Shown: in pieces, positions 17,564 to 25,859 of the stretch
How the letters are laid out: each line of letters starts with the position of its first letter
Position numbering within the stretch: position 1 is the first letter of the stretch
NCBI RefSeq assembly: GCF_036242395.1
Contig: NZ_CP108458.1
Coordinates: 7,316,001-7,380,000, forward strand
DNA from: Kitasatospora sp. NBC_01266
GTDB taxonomy: Bacteria > Actinomycetota > Actinomycetes > Streptomycetales > Streptomycetaceae
Direction: 5' to 3'
Length of the DNA stretch: 64,000 nt
Notes under the pieces: generated by a model
What the model was told of the DNA's origin: nothing
The model's input: only the letters and a program-made list of their open reading frames with translations
Database searches by the model: none
Made by a program: the position numbers and the translations under genes

Positions 17564-18477
17564 GCCGGCCGGGGTCCGGTGCGGGGTCGGGCGTGGGGCC
17601 CGGTGCGGGGCCTGGTGCGGGGACCGGCGTGGGGCCCGGTGCGGGGCCGGACTACCCGTTGCCGTCCGGCGGGCCGGGCCTCCCGTCCTCCGGCTCGGTA
17701 CTGGGCTTTCCGGCTCCTCTCACTCAGCGGGTCGGGCTGTTCCGGCGTGGGCTGGCCTGGCTGGTCGACTTCGCACTCGTCCTCGGGCTGGCCACGCTGC
17801 TCGGCGTGCTGACCTTCCATCGGATCGGCGCGATGCTGGTCAACGTCCCCGGCCTGGCCGGGCAGGGCGTCTGGCAACTGCTCAAGTCGCGCGGCGACTA
17901 CGTCGGGGCCGGCGAGGGGCTGGGGCTCTCGCTCTGGCACTCGGCCATCTCCGACGTGCGGCAGGGCTTCGTCGCCCTGGTGCTGCTCACCTTCCTCTAC
18001 CAGTTCGCGACGCTGGCCTTGGCCGGCCGGACCCTGGGCAAGGCGCTGTTCGGACTGCGGGTCCATGGCGTGCTGCCGGCTGCGGTGTCGGGCGCCGTGC
18101 TGGACGCCGTGTCGGGCGCATTGTCGGCCGCGGCGCCGGGCGGGCTGCGGCGTGGCCTGCGGCGCCGGCCCGCCGCGATCCGTGGCGCGGTGACGGCGGT
18201 GGCCGACATCGGCTGCTTCGCGGTCGCCTGCTGCGTGTTGGCCGGCGGGGCGTTCCTGGTCGCGGCGGTGCTGTGGGCCCTCGCCGTGCTGGTCTTCTGG
18301 GCCAACGCGCTCCCGGCCCTGACCGGAGAGCGCCGCTCGGTGGCCGACCGTCTGGCGGGTACCCGGGTCGGCACGGTTGCCGTCCTGCAGCCCGCCGCGG
18401 CGCTGGCGCAGCAGGGCCTGCGGCAGCTGGCCGACACCGGCCTCGGGCGCAACCTGCTGGGCCGGGCGGACGACTGA
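17551..18477 (+). CDS. RDD-family membrane protein
   Basis: About 308 residues. After a Gly/Pro/Ala-rich leader of about 40 residues encoded by a GC-rich repeat (GPGAGPGAGTGVGPGAG), an RDD domain begins at QRVGLFRRGLAWLVDFALVLGLATLLG. There are roughly five membrane segments and the late conserved ERRSVADRLAGTRV. RDD proteins are poorly characterised; some act in ion or polar-solute transport. Start GTG 17551 overlaps the rpe stop by 13 bases (GTG 17545 is also possible), so the gene is likely coupled to rpe. Confidence 0.8.
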   Translation: MRALSRPGSGAGSGVGPGAGPGAGTGVGPGAGPDYPLPSGGPGLPSSGSVLGFPAPLTQRVGLFRRGLAWLVDFALVLGLATLLGVLTFHRIGAMLVNVPGLAGQGVWQLLKSRGDYVGAGEGLGLSLWHSAISDVRQGFVALVLLTFLYQFATLALAGRTLGKALFGLRVHGVLPAAVSGAVLDAVSGALSAAAPGGLRRGLRRRPAAIRGAVTAVADIGCFAVACCVLAGGAFLVAAVLWALAVLVFWANALPALTGERRSVADRLAGTRVGTVAVLQPAAALAQQGLRQLADTGLGRNLLGRADD

Positions 18478-18559
18478 GGAGGCGTCAGCCCGCCGCAGAC
18501 CGAGTGATCGTCCGGTGGCGGGCGGACCGCCGCGCCAAAGCGAGCGCTACGGTGGCCTG

Positions 18560-19519
18560 ATGAGCAACCTTGATCTCAAGCCCGCCGCCACCCTGTGCGG
18601 TGGCGACGCGAGCGCCGGCCCCGTCCGCGACCTGCTGGCGGGGCGGAACGTGCGGCTCGGTGAGAGCACCGAGGTCCGCCGGCTGCTGCCGAACCTCGGC
18701 CGGAGGATGGTCGGCGCCTGGTGCTTCGTCGACCACTACGGCCCCGACGACATCGCCGACGAGCCCGGCATGCAGGTCCCGCCGCACCCCCACATGGGCT
18801 TGCAGACCGTCAGCTGGCTGCACGAGGGCGAGGTGCTGCACCGCGACAGCCTGGGCAGTCTGCAGACCGTGCGGCCACGGGAGTTGGGCCTGATGACCGC
18901 GGGCCACGCCATCTCCCACTCCGAGGAGTCCCCGCGCGAGCACGCCCGCCTGCTGCACGGCGCCCAGCTCTGGGTGGCCCTGCCCGACTCCCACCGGCAC
19001 ACCGCCCCCACCTTCGAACACCACGCCCAACTCCCCGAGATCACCGCACCCGGCCTGCACGGCACCGTGATCCTCGGCTCGGTCGACGGCGCCACCTCGC
19101 CCGGCGCCACCTACACCCCCCTGGCCGGCGTCGACCTGACCCTCAGCGAGGGCAGCTCCTCCCGCCTCCCGCTGGAACCGCACTTCGAGTACGCCGCCCT
19201 GGCGATAAGCGGCAGCGTCGACGTGGACGGCGTCCGCCTGGAGCCCGGCGCGATCCTCTACCTCGGCTGCGGCCGCCGCGAGTTGCCCCTGCTGGCCCGC
19301 ACCGACAGCTCGCTGCTGCTGCTGGGCGGGGAGCCGTTCGAGGAGCGGATCCTGATGTGGTGGAACTTCATCGGCCGATCCAGTGAGGAGATCGTACAGG
19401 CGCGGTCGGACTGGATGGAAGGCACGAGGTTTGGCGAGGTGCACGGTTATGACGGGGAGCGGCTGGCCGCGCCGACGCTGCCGCCGGTGCCCCTCAAGCC
19501 CCGGGGAAGGGCCCGCTGA
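18560..19519 (+). CDS. Pirin-family protein
   Basis: A 319-residue bicupin. Metal ligands are visible in the N-terminal cupin: PPHPHMGLQTVSWLHEGEVLHRDSLG (two His), then GHAISHSEESP with His and Glu. The C-terminal pirin domain ends WWNFIGRSSEEI. Members are iron proteins, some with quercetinase activity, others transcription cofactors; which applies here cannot be told. Start ATG 18560 overlaps the preceding purine-poor region with no strong ribosome site. An earlier in-frame start at 18377 would run through the RDD gene and is rejected. Confidence 0.9.
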   Translation: MSNLDLKPAATLCGGDASAGPVRDLLAGRNVRLGESTEVRRLLPNLGRRMVGAWCFVDHYGPDDIADEPGMQVPPHPHMGLQTVSWLHEGEVLHRDSLGSLQTVRPRELGLMTAGHAISHSEESPREHARLLHGAQLWVALPDSHRHTAPTFEHHAQLPEITAPGLHGTVILGSVDGATSPGATYTPLAGVDLTLSEGSSSRLPLEPHFEYAALAISGSVDVDGVRLEPGAILYLGCGRRELPLLARTDSSLLLLGGEPFEERILMWWNFIGRSSEEIVQARSDWMEGTRFGEVHGYDGERLAAPTLPPVPLKPRGRAR

Positions 19520-19726
19520 CCTGGCCTTTTGTGTGGTTGGGTGGGCGTGTCCGCACGCGGTGCGAGCGGCGGCCGGCTTGGTCGCAACCGACTGTGGAAG
19601 CGGCGCTCGGCAGGGTTCAGCGACGCACGCTGAGTCCCGTGAGCTCCGGAGGCGAGTCCCGTCTTTAACTGCCTTTGGCAGCGTCTACTCGTACTGATGC
19701 TGACCTTTTGCTGACCGTCAAAAGAA

Positions 19727-19758
19727 GAGAGGTCTAGACCATTCGGTCTAGACCTCTC
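19727..19758. terminator. Perfect 14-bp hairpin, probable terminator
   Basis: GAGAGGTCTAGACC and its exact complement flank the loop ATTC. An A-rich tract lies on the left (so a T-rich tract on the minus strand). It marks the end of the pirin region and the start of the decayed zone. It could also be an element boundary. Confidence 0.55.
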
Positions 19759-19845
19759 GTTCGGGTTGCTGAGGCGTAGGGAGACTCGCAGCCCGGCCAG
19801 GTCACCCGTGCCGCCTGAGCCCATGCCATCGAGGGCGCCTTCTGA

Positions 19846-20043
19846 ACTCCGGACGAGGACACCGCGTTCGTGCACCTGGCCGAGATGGAGAAGCCCTGCG
19901 TCGAGTGCACAGCCAACCGCCGGATCTGCGCCATCCCACCGCGAGAGGCGTCTCCCGACCTGCTCGGCGCGCGCTCGACAGCTGTCGAGCATCTCCGCAG
20001 GCGTCCGCGCTGCGAGGGGATCTCGGTTCATCGCCACGTCTGA
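19846..20043 (+). pseudogene. Possible fragment of an unidentified gene
   Basis: Between 19759 and 20303 no complete gene is credible. The best candidate is this 65-codon open stretch, which follows a stop and has no upstream start: FVHLAEMEKPCVECTANRR and ICAIPPREASPDLLGARS, with a CxxC pair. It looks like the C-terminus of a lost protein. I do not recognise the family. Longer open frames on the other strand look like GC-rich shadows. Confidence 0.3.
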
Positions 20044-20303
20044 GCCTCCCACGAGTGCACTTCGACATGAGCCTTCATCATCCATCGCACCGGTCCCCCA
20101 GGATGGAGAACTCGTGAATGCCGCCCCACGGCCGGGCAGTCCCTCTCGGCGACAGCCGTTCGTCTCATCTTGCTGTCCAGGGGCCAGACATGGGCCATCG
20201 TCATCGCGAAGGGGCACCGGAGATGCGAACCTACATCCCGGCAGGGCCCGGCCCCTGGGGCCGGGCAGGAATCGGCCGGTGGCACCGGGTATGGCTCATG
20301 GGA

Positions 20304-20895
20304 TCAGCAGGCTGCCCCGGTACCGCCGAGCGGTAGTTCGGCGACCGGCTCCCACCGGTAGTAGCCCGCGGCAGGGTCTTGGGTCCGCATCACCAGATGC
20401 ACCGCGTCGACGGTGATGGTCACGCGCTCGGGCCGTAGCTCCCGCAGCCCCCGGGTTCAGAGACACGTCGTCCGCAGGATGCAACTCCTGGGCTTTGGCG
20501 TAGGCGAGGGAGGTGTGCGGCCAGAAGCGTGCCGCCGGTGGACGCAGCTCGATCCCCTCGACCCGCTCGGCCGCAGCCCGGACTCGGTGGTTGAGGGCGG
20601 CCATCGGGCCCTCCGGGTAGACGGCGACGGTGATGGCGGTGACGCCGGGCCAGGTCGGGCCGAGCTGGAGGTCGAACGGTGCCACGTCAGCGAGTTCGGC
20701 CCGGGCCTCCTCCTCCAGCTGCCGCAACTGCTCAGCGGTGACGCCGTGGAAGACGCCCTGGACAGTGCTGTGCGGCCACTGGTCCGGGATGACCCCCAGG
20801 TGGCCGAAGCGGCCGAGGAGTTCGGCGTGCTGTAGGACCGCATTCACAATGGCCCTTTCCTGCCCATCGACCTGGGCTTCTTCCCGGTGTCTCAT
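20304..20895 (-). pseudogene. 2'-5' RNA ligase / phosphodiesterase family protein, frameshifted
   Basis: The reading frame shows both HxS/T motifs of the two-histidine superfamily (WPHSTVQGVF and FWPHTSLAYA), expected to act on 2',3'-cyclic RNA ends or related nucleotides. After ADDVSLNP the frame is lost at a run of five C (plus strand 20448-20452). Removing one base restores LRELRPERVTITVDAVHLVMR and a normal tail ending GGTGAA before a stop at 20304. The N-terminus also looks short for the family. It is either a decayed gene or a sequencing indel. Confidence 0.75.
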
Positions 20896-20958
20896 TCCGA
20901 GGTCACCGCATTCCGTCTCACGGTCGTTCCCCTGGAGCCGTCGAGCGTCCGGATGCGG

Positions 20959-21372
20959 TCAGTGGGCGCTGGCGCGCGGGCCGTTGTACTGCTCTTCGGT
21001 GACCGGCTCCAGCCAGGTGGTCTCGGGGGCGCTGTCGCCGGTGCCCTCCCACAGGGCGATGTGCTCCATGAAGAGTTCCGGGGTGGCGCCGTGCCAGTGC
21101 TCCTCGCCGGGCGGGCAGGTGACGGTCTGGCCGGGGTGGGCTTCCAGGATGGTGCCGTCGCGGGTGCCGATCAGGGCGATGCCCGAGGTGACGTGCAGGG
21201 TCTGGCCCACGGCGTGGGAGTGCCAGTTGGTGCGCGCGGCTGGGGAGAAGCGGACCTGGTTGGCGCGCATCCGCGAGGGCTCCTGGCCTGCGTAGATCAC
21301 GTCGAACCACACGTCGCCGGCGAACCAGTCGGACGGGGCCTTGGTGGTGGGCTGCTTCTTGACGAGTTCCAT
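20959..21372 (-). CDS. Cupin-domain protein
   Basis: A 137-residue single cupin: RFSPAARTNWHSHAVGQTLHVTSG carries the first His pair, and PGEEHWHGATPELFMEHIAL the second motif. Such proteins are often co-encoded with carboxymuconolactone decarboxylase-like proteins, as here. Start ATG 21372, with AGGGAGAAA upstream; an earlier in-frame ATG at 21429 lacks a ribosome site. It is the last gene of the three-gene minus-strand operon facing the XRE regulator. Confidence 0.88.
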   Translation of the reverse strand: MELVKKQPTTKAPSDWFAGDVWFDVIYAGQEPSRMRANQVRFSPAARTNWHSHAVGQTLHVTSGIALIGTRDGTILEAHPGQTVTCPPGEEHWHGATPELFMEHIALWEGTGDSAPETTWLEPVTEEQYNGPRASAH

Positions 21373-21457
21373 GGGGTGTTTCTCCCTTTTCTGCGTTTGG
21401 CGTTCTGGGGTCGCGTGGCGTACCGGCACTGCTGGCGCGGTGGGTCGTGCTGCTTCT

Positions 21458-22303
21458 TCAGGCCCTGGCGTCGTCGTGGGCCAGGTCTCCGCCGAGCGCG
21501 CGCGAGGCGTGGGCCTGCGTGAGCAGGTCCTTGGCCTTGGCGGCGACGGCGTCGATCGCGTCGGCTCCGGCGACGAAGCGCGCCGGGGGCTTGTCCTGGC
21601 CGGCGATCGTCAGCAGGGCGGCGGCGAGCTTGGCGGGGTCGCCGGGCTGCTGGCCGTTCATCGACTGCCACTGCTTCTTCGTGGCGGCGGTCCGTTCGGC
21701 GTAGTCGTCGATCGACAGGTCCGCCCAGGTGGTGGAGGAGTCGACCAGCAGGTCGGTGCGGAAGAAGCCGGGCTCGACGATGGTGGTGCGGATGTTGAAC
21801 GGCTCGACGTCGTAGGCCAGGGACTCCATGAAGCCCTCGACGCCGAACTTCGCGGCGGCGTAGGCGACGCAGAACTCCAGCCCGATCAGGCCGGCGAGGG
21901 AGGAGATCGTGATGATGTGCCCCTCGCGCTGGGCACGCATGACGGGCAGCACAGCGCGGGTGGTGTTCATCGGCCCGAACAGGTTCGTCTCGATCTGGGC
22001 GCGCATCTGCGCGTCCGAGATCTCCTCGAAGTAGCCGGCGTAGAAGTTGGCGGCGTTGTTGACCAGAACGTCGATGCGGCCGAAGCGGTCCGTGGCGGCC
22101 TGGACGGCGCGCTGCGCGGCAGCGGGGTCGGTGATGTCCAGGGCGGTGGCCAGGAGGTTGTCCTGTTCCCCGCCGAGTGCGTGAAGAACGTGCTCGGGTC
22201 GGCGGCCGGTGGCCACGACCGGGTGGCCCGCAGCGAGGGCCTGGCGGGCGATGTCCGCGCCCAGGCCGCGCCCGGCACCGGTGATCAGGAAGACCTTGCT
22301 CAT
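21458..22303 (-). CDS. SDR-family oxidoreductase
   Basis: A 281-residue classical SDR: ITGAGRGLGADIARQA cofactor loop, LDITDPAA, LVNNAANFYAG, catalytic Ser in TISSLAGLIG and YAAAK (YxxxK). ATG 22303 has GGAG nine bases upstream; ATG 22318 gives five more residues but no ribosome site. It is the middle gene between the CMD-like and cupin genes. Together they probably detoxify or degrade a small carbonyl or aromatic compound under control of the divergent regulator (inference). Confidence 0.9.
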   Translation of the reverse strand: MSKVFLITGAGRGLGADIARQALAAGHPVVATGRRPEHVLHALGGEQDNLLATALDITDPAAAQRAVQAATDRFGRIDVLVNNAANFYAGYFEEISDAQMRAQIETNLFGPMNTTRAVLPVMRAQREGHIITISSLAGLIGLEFCVAYAAAKFGVEGFMESLAYDVEPFNIRTTIVEPGFFRTDLLVDSSTTWADLSIDDYAERTAATKKQWQSMNGQQPGDPAKLAAALLTIAGQDKPPARFVAGADAIDAVAAKAKDLLTQAHASRALGGDLAHDDARA

Positions 22304-22348
22304 GAGGGGGTACTCCATTCGGATGATGACGCGATAGGGGGGTGGATG

Positions 22349-22672
22349 TCAGCTGGCGTCGCGCTCGTCGGCGATCTTCCTGAGCTGGTTGATCGCGGTC
22401 ATGGCGTTGGGCCAGCCCGCGTAGAACGCCAGGTGGGTGATCGCCTCGGACAGCTCCTCCACGCTCAGGCCGTTGTCCAGCGCCACGCCCAGGTGGTAGC
22501 CGAGCTGCTCGGCGTGGTAGAGGGCGGCCAGCACGCTCACCGTGACCAGGCTGCGGTCACGCGGCGACAGCTGCGGCCGCTCCCACACGTCACCGAACAG
22601 GATCTCGTTGGTGACCTCCACGAGCTTGGGCGCGATGGCGGCCAGCTCCTGCGGGGCGGACTGCTTCGCCAT
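22349..22672 (-). CDS. Carboxymuconolactone decarboxylase-family protein
   Basis: A 107-residue all-helical CMD protein: LSPRDRSLVTVSVLAALYHAEQLGYHLG and ITHLAFYAGWPNAMTAI are the family signatures. It lacks the CxxC of AhpD-type peroxidase partners, so it belongs to the decarboxylase-like branch; its true substrate is unknown. It is the first gene of the operon, with its ATG at 22672 after TCAAGGAG. Confidence 0.9.
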   Translation of the reverse strand: MAKQSAPQELAAIAPKLVEVTNEILFGDVWERPQLSPRDRSLVTVSVLAALYHAEQLGYHLGVALDNGLSVEELSEAITHLAFYAGWPNAMTAINQLRKIADERDAS

Positions 22673-22877
22673 GGGATTACTCCTTGATCAAGAGATGAGC
22701 CGGTTGCGACCACTGTGTGGCGAGGGCGGCCTTCCGGCAGCCGCCACAGCCCGTCCCCCTGGTTGAACCGGGGTCGCAAGCTGCTGCCGATATCCAGAAA
22801 ACCGCAGACCAAAGCCTCCAGGGAGGGACTGGAGTCACAGGTACTGACAGGACCCCCCAGCCGCGCTGAACCCGACC

Positions 22878-22883
22878 TAACCT
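22878..22883 (+). promoter_or_regulatory. Candidate -10 box for a leaderless regulator transcript
   Basis: TAACCT ends seven bases before the GTG of the XRE gene. Transcription starting at about 22890 would begin on the start codon, giving a leaderless mRNA. No clear -35 is seen at normal spacing. Confidence 0.35.
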
Positions 22884-22889
22884 GGGGGC

Positions 22890-23783
22890 GTGAGCACCGA
22901 GAGCGACATCCGCGAGTTCTTGGCCACCCGCCGCGCCAAGATCACCCCCCAGCAGGCCGGCCTGCCCGCCTACGGGGGCACCCGGCGCGTGCCCGGCCTG
23001 CGCCGCGAGGAAGTCGCCCTGCTCGCCGGCGTCAGCATCGACTACTACGTCCGCCTGGAACGCGGCCATCTCGCCGGAGCCTCCGAAGAAGTCCTGGACG
23101 CCATCGCGGGTGCCCTGCAACTCGACGACGCCGAACGCGCCCACCTGTACGACCTGGCCCGCGCTGTCGCCCACCGACCCGCGCGCCGCACCAAGCGCAC
23201 CCGCGGCCCGATCCCCGACAGCGTCCTGCGCGTCCTGGACTCCATGACCGACTCCCCGGCCTTCATCCGCAACGGCCGCCTCGACATCCTCGCCGCCAAC
23301 CAACTCGGCCGCGCCCTGTACTCCCCCCTCTACACCGGCTCCGCCAAGGAACCGGTCAACATCGCGCGCTTCCAATTCCTCGACTCACGCGGCCACGACT
23401 TCTTCCCGCAGTGGGAAGACTCCCTGAACACCACTGTTTCGCTGCTGCGCACCGAGGCCGGACGTGCCCCGCACGACAACGAGCTGACCGGGCTCATCGG
23501 CGAACTCGTCACCCGCAGCGAGGAGTTCCGCACCGCCTGGGCCAAGCACAACGTGCGTCTGCACCACACCGGCTGCAAGTCCTTCCACCACCCCGCCGTC
23601 GGCGACATCACCCTCGACTTCGACGCCATGGAACTTCCCGCGCAGCCAGGCCTGACCCTCACCGCCTACACCACCGCGCCCGGCACCCCCGACCATGACT
23701 CGCTACGACTCCTCGCCGCCTGGGCCGCCACCGAAGCAGACCAACCCGCCGAAACACCCACCCCCAGCCACAAGAACCAGTGA
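22890..23783 (+). CDS. XRE-family regulator with MmyB-like ligand domain
   Basis: A 297-residue regulator. The N-terminal HTH reads RVPGLRREEVALLAGVSIDYYVRLERG (about 30-57). The C-terminal half is the MmyB-like PAS-type domain (AFIRNGRLDILAANQLGRALYSPL, then FHHPAVGDITLDFDAMEL). Such proteins are typically divergent from a redox enzyme operon that they control, and that is the arrangement here: 217 bases separate it from the CMD-SDR-cupin operon. Start GTG 22890, with no obvious ribosome site. Confidence 0.92.
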   Translation: MSTESDIREFLATRRAKITPQQAGLPAYGGTRRVPGLRREEVALLAGVSIDYYVRLERGHLAGASEEVLDAIAGALQLDDAERAHLYDLARAVAHRPARRTKRTRGPIPDSVLRVLDSMTDSPAFIRNGRLDILAANQLGRALYSPLYTGSAKEPVNIARFQFLDSRGHDFFPQWEDSLNTTVSLLRTEAGRAPHDNELTGLIGELVTRSEEFRTAWAKHNVRLHHTGCKSFHHPAVGDITLDFDAMELPAQPGLTLTAYTTAPGTPDHDSLRLLAAWAATEADQPAETPTPSHKNQ

Positions 23784-23912
23784 CTCCCGAACCGATCTGA
23801 CCTGCTGCTACGCGGTGTACCTGCTCGGGTAGGCGTCGGTGGCACACACTGAGGCCAGGGCCGGACCCCATCTCATTGAGCTGTCCCTTGGGCCAGACGA
23901 AGGCCACCGTTA

Positions 23913-24178
23913 GACCGGGCGACCCTTGTCGCCGTGGCCCGCGACCGCGTCCGCACCGCCTACGGCGTTCCCGCAACAACACCTGTGGTGCTGGTTGGTG
24001 ACACCCCCGGGACGTCGAGGCCGCGCTGACCAGCGGGGCTCAGATCGTCGCCGTCGCTACCGGAGTCCATTCCGTCGCTGATCTTCGTGAGGCCGGCGCC
24101 GGCGTGGTGCTGCCGGATCTGACCGACACGGCGGCTCTGCTGGCCCATTTCGAGTGTGTCGCCGCCGAGTGTGACTGA
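23913..24178 (+). pseudogene. HAD-superfamily hydrolase remnant
   Basis: The translation RATLVAVARDRVRTAYGVP followed by VVLVGDTP and, in the next frame, DVEAALTSGAQIVAVATGV then VVLPDLTDTAALLAHF matches the C-terminal third of HAD hydrolases, including motif IV GDTxxDV. The frame breaks at a run of five C near 24002; one added C restores GDTPRDVEA. The N-terminal two thirds, with the nucleophilic Asp, are missing, so this is a true truncation whatever the frameshift. The rest of 23784-24262 holds no gene I can support. Confidence 0.7.
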
Positions 24179-24286
24179 CGAACCACCTCTCACCCCGGGG
24201 CGATACGGCACCGCTGTCCACCGAGCGGGCGAGCGGGTGCGGACCGAGCACGCCAATGCGGCTTGGTCATGCTCTACGGTGATTCC

Positions 24287-24605
24287 ATGAAGCCTCACCC
24301 TGTCCCACACGGCTTCGCGGCTGTCGATGCCCAACTGCAACCGGCTGCCTTCGTAGCTGTGTTGGAGCGCCTGTCGACTGCTCCGTTCTACGCCTCCTAC
24401 AAGCGTCGCCTCCGAGAGCTCGTCAGCGGCCAGGCGGGTGGGCGGTTTCTCGATGTCGGGGCAGGGGCCGGCGACGGGGCTCTGGCGTTCAGTTCCGAGT
24501 ACGGTGCCGAAGTTGTGCCCATCGACCGGTCGTTGACGTTGGCTGCGGCGATGGCCGACCGGGGAGTGCCGAACGCCATCGCGGCGGACGGGTGGGCGGA
24601 ACGAG
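24287..24605 (+). pseudogene. SAM methyltransferase, N-terminal fragment
   Basis: Starts MKPHPVPHGFAAVDAQLQP and contains motif I RFLDVGAGAGDGALAF and motif II VVPIDRSLTLAA of a class I methyltransferase. About residue 106 the similarity stops abruptly and the sequence becomes the reverse complement of a different gene fragment. More than half of the domain (motifs III onward) is missing, so no activity is expected. Confidence 0.65.
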
Positions 24606-24620
24606 AGCTAATGTCCGTCT

Positions 24621-24846
24621 CGCCGTCGCACACGCCCCGCGCCCGTAGCGGACCGCCCGCCTGGGCGAAAGCCGCCATGATCTCCTGGTAGGCCGCCCGA
24701 CCCGGCAGCTCCGGGGCGGATGTCGGCGGCGCGGGCGGGGCCGGATCCGACAGCTCCAGCAGCGTCTTGCGCGTAATCCGTACGTCCTCCGCAGTCTGGC
24801 TAAGCTCGTCCAGCACGGAGGTGAGCTCCGTGATCGGCGTTGTCAC
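24621..24846 (-). pseudogene. Winged-helix-type small protein, N-terminal fragment
   Basis: The minus-strand reading TPITELTSVLDELSQTAEDVRITRKTLLELSD, then AYQEIMAAFAQAGGPLRARGVCDG, resembles the first half of small Streptomyces proteins with a C-terminal winged helix (usual continuation: a KxKLKRLVxRG helix). That half is absent here. The apparent GTG start at 24846 lies inside the terminal repeat of the IS6-like element, so the native start was probably lost. Confidence 0.5.
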
Positions 24847-25580
24847 GTTGTTGGGTGCGAGAGTGCCTGAGGGTGTGTCGGGGTGTGGTGGGGTCGGGTC
24901 GCAGCTGTGTGTTCAGGCCGCGGTGGGCGGGCCGGCGGCGCGTTGGGCCGGGCCGGCGGAGCGGAAGCCCTTCATGGCGCGTTCGCGTTGCCTGGTGGGC
25001 TGGTGGCTGTTCTCGACTCGGTTGTTCAAACCCTTGTGGGAACGGTGCTCCACGGACGGCATGACCTCGCGGTGGGCGGCTCCATAGGGGCGGAGCTTGT
25101 CCGTGACGATCGCCCTCGGCACCGCGCGGGTCCGCTTGAGGAGGCGGCGCGGGAAGCGCCTGGCCGCAGCCTTGTCCCGCCGCCCCTGCACGAGGATGTC
25201 CAGCACGTTGCCGTCCTGGTCAACGGCCCGCCCCACAGGTACTTCCGCTCGCCGTTGACCTTGATGAAGACCTCGTCCAGATGCCACTTGTCCCCGGTCC
25301 GGGGCTGCCTGCGGCGCAGCGCATCGGCGTAGGTCTGCCCGAACTTCAGGCGCCACCGCCGGACCGTCTCGCAGGAGACGACGACACCGCGCTGGAGCAT
25401 CAGCTCCTCCACCTCGCGGAACGACAGCGGGAACCGGAACTACAGCCACACACAGTGGGAGATGACCTCGACCGGGTACCGGTGACCCCTGTACGACGGC
25501 GACGTGCTCTCCACGAATGATCCCCTCCGCCATGATCGATCAGAAGATCATCGCACCCGGTCGGCCAACGTGACAGCGCC
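24836..25580 (-). mobile_element. IS6-like insertion sequence remnant
   Basis: A 745-bp element bounded by 15-bp inverted repeats, GGCGTTGTCACGTTG (24836-24850) and CAACGTGACAGCGCC (25566-25580), with one mismatch. It encloses a decayed IS6-type transposase on the minus strand. The 8-bp flanks (CCGTGATC and GCGACGAG) do not match, so no target duplication remains; this fits later rearrangement or deletion. The copy is immobile by itself. Confidence 0.75.
24913..25514 (-). pseudogene. IS6-family DDE transposase, inactivated
   Basis: From a GTG at 25514 the frame reads ESTSPSYRGHRYPVEVISHC VWL, then an in-frame TAG (25440-25442) where a Tyr is expected. It continues as FRFPLSFREVEELMLQRG and DKWHLDEVFIKVNGERKYLW (first catalytic Asp). 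A frameshift near 25228 follows, after which AVDQDGNVLDILVQ, IVTDKLRPYG (second Asp) and RVENSHQPTRQRERAMKGF (Glu) appear in another frame. The last ~30 residues are missing. At least three lesions make it non-functional. Confidence 0.85.
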
Positions 25581-25737
25581 GCGACGAGGAACTCGCGCGC
25601 TCCTTGTTCAGCGCCGCGTCCGCCACCTGTCAGGACCTGTGCGGCCGGGCAGCCGACCCCCGAACCCAGGCCACCCGAGCCCGATTCGTCCCGTCTGGAC
25701 CGTTGCGGGCCGGTTCGCAGCCAAGGGCGCGATCGAG

Positions 25738-25765
25738 ATAAGACATATAACATGTCACATCTTAT
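25738..25765. promoter_or_regulatory. AT-rich imperfect palindrome upstream of the collagenase gene
   Basis: ATAAGA and TCTTAT bracket ACATATAACATGT in an unusually AT-rich patch for this genome, 95-120 bases before the collagenase start. It is a plausible regulator site. The surrounding 25581-25859 contains no gene. Confidence 0.4.
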
Positions 25766-25859
25766 TGATTTGCCGTATGCCGCGTGAGACCGTGCCTGAC
25801 AACGCCTCCACGCTCTATATCCGAGGCGCATCCACTGGTTCCCCCACCAAGGAGTGATG

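Noticed and set aside
19560..19700. tRNA gene and phage-type attachment site near the 19727 hairpin
   Set aside because: No cloverleaf or T-loop consensus could be found, and no integrase gene is present.
19447..20217. 256-codon minus-strand frame
   Set aside because: Crosses the 19727-19758 hairpin and the end of the pirin gene, and lacks any motif.
24828..25588. Target-site duplication of the IS6-like element
   Set aside because: The 8-bp flanks CCGTGATC and GCGACGAG differ completely.
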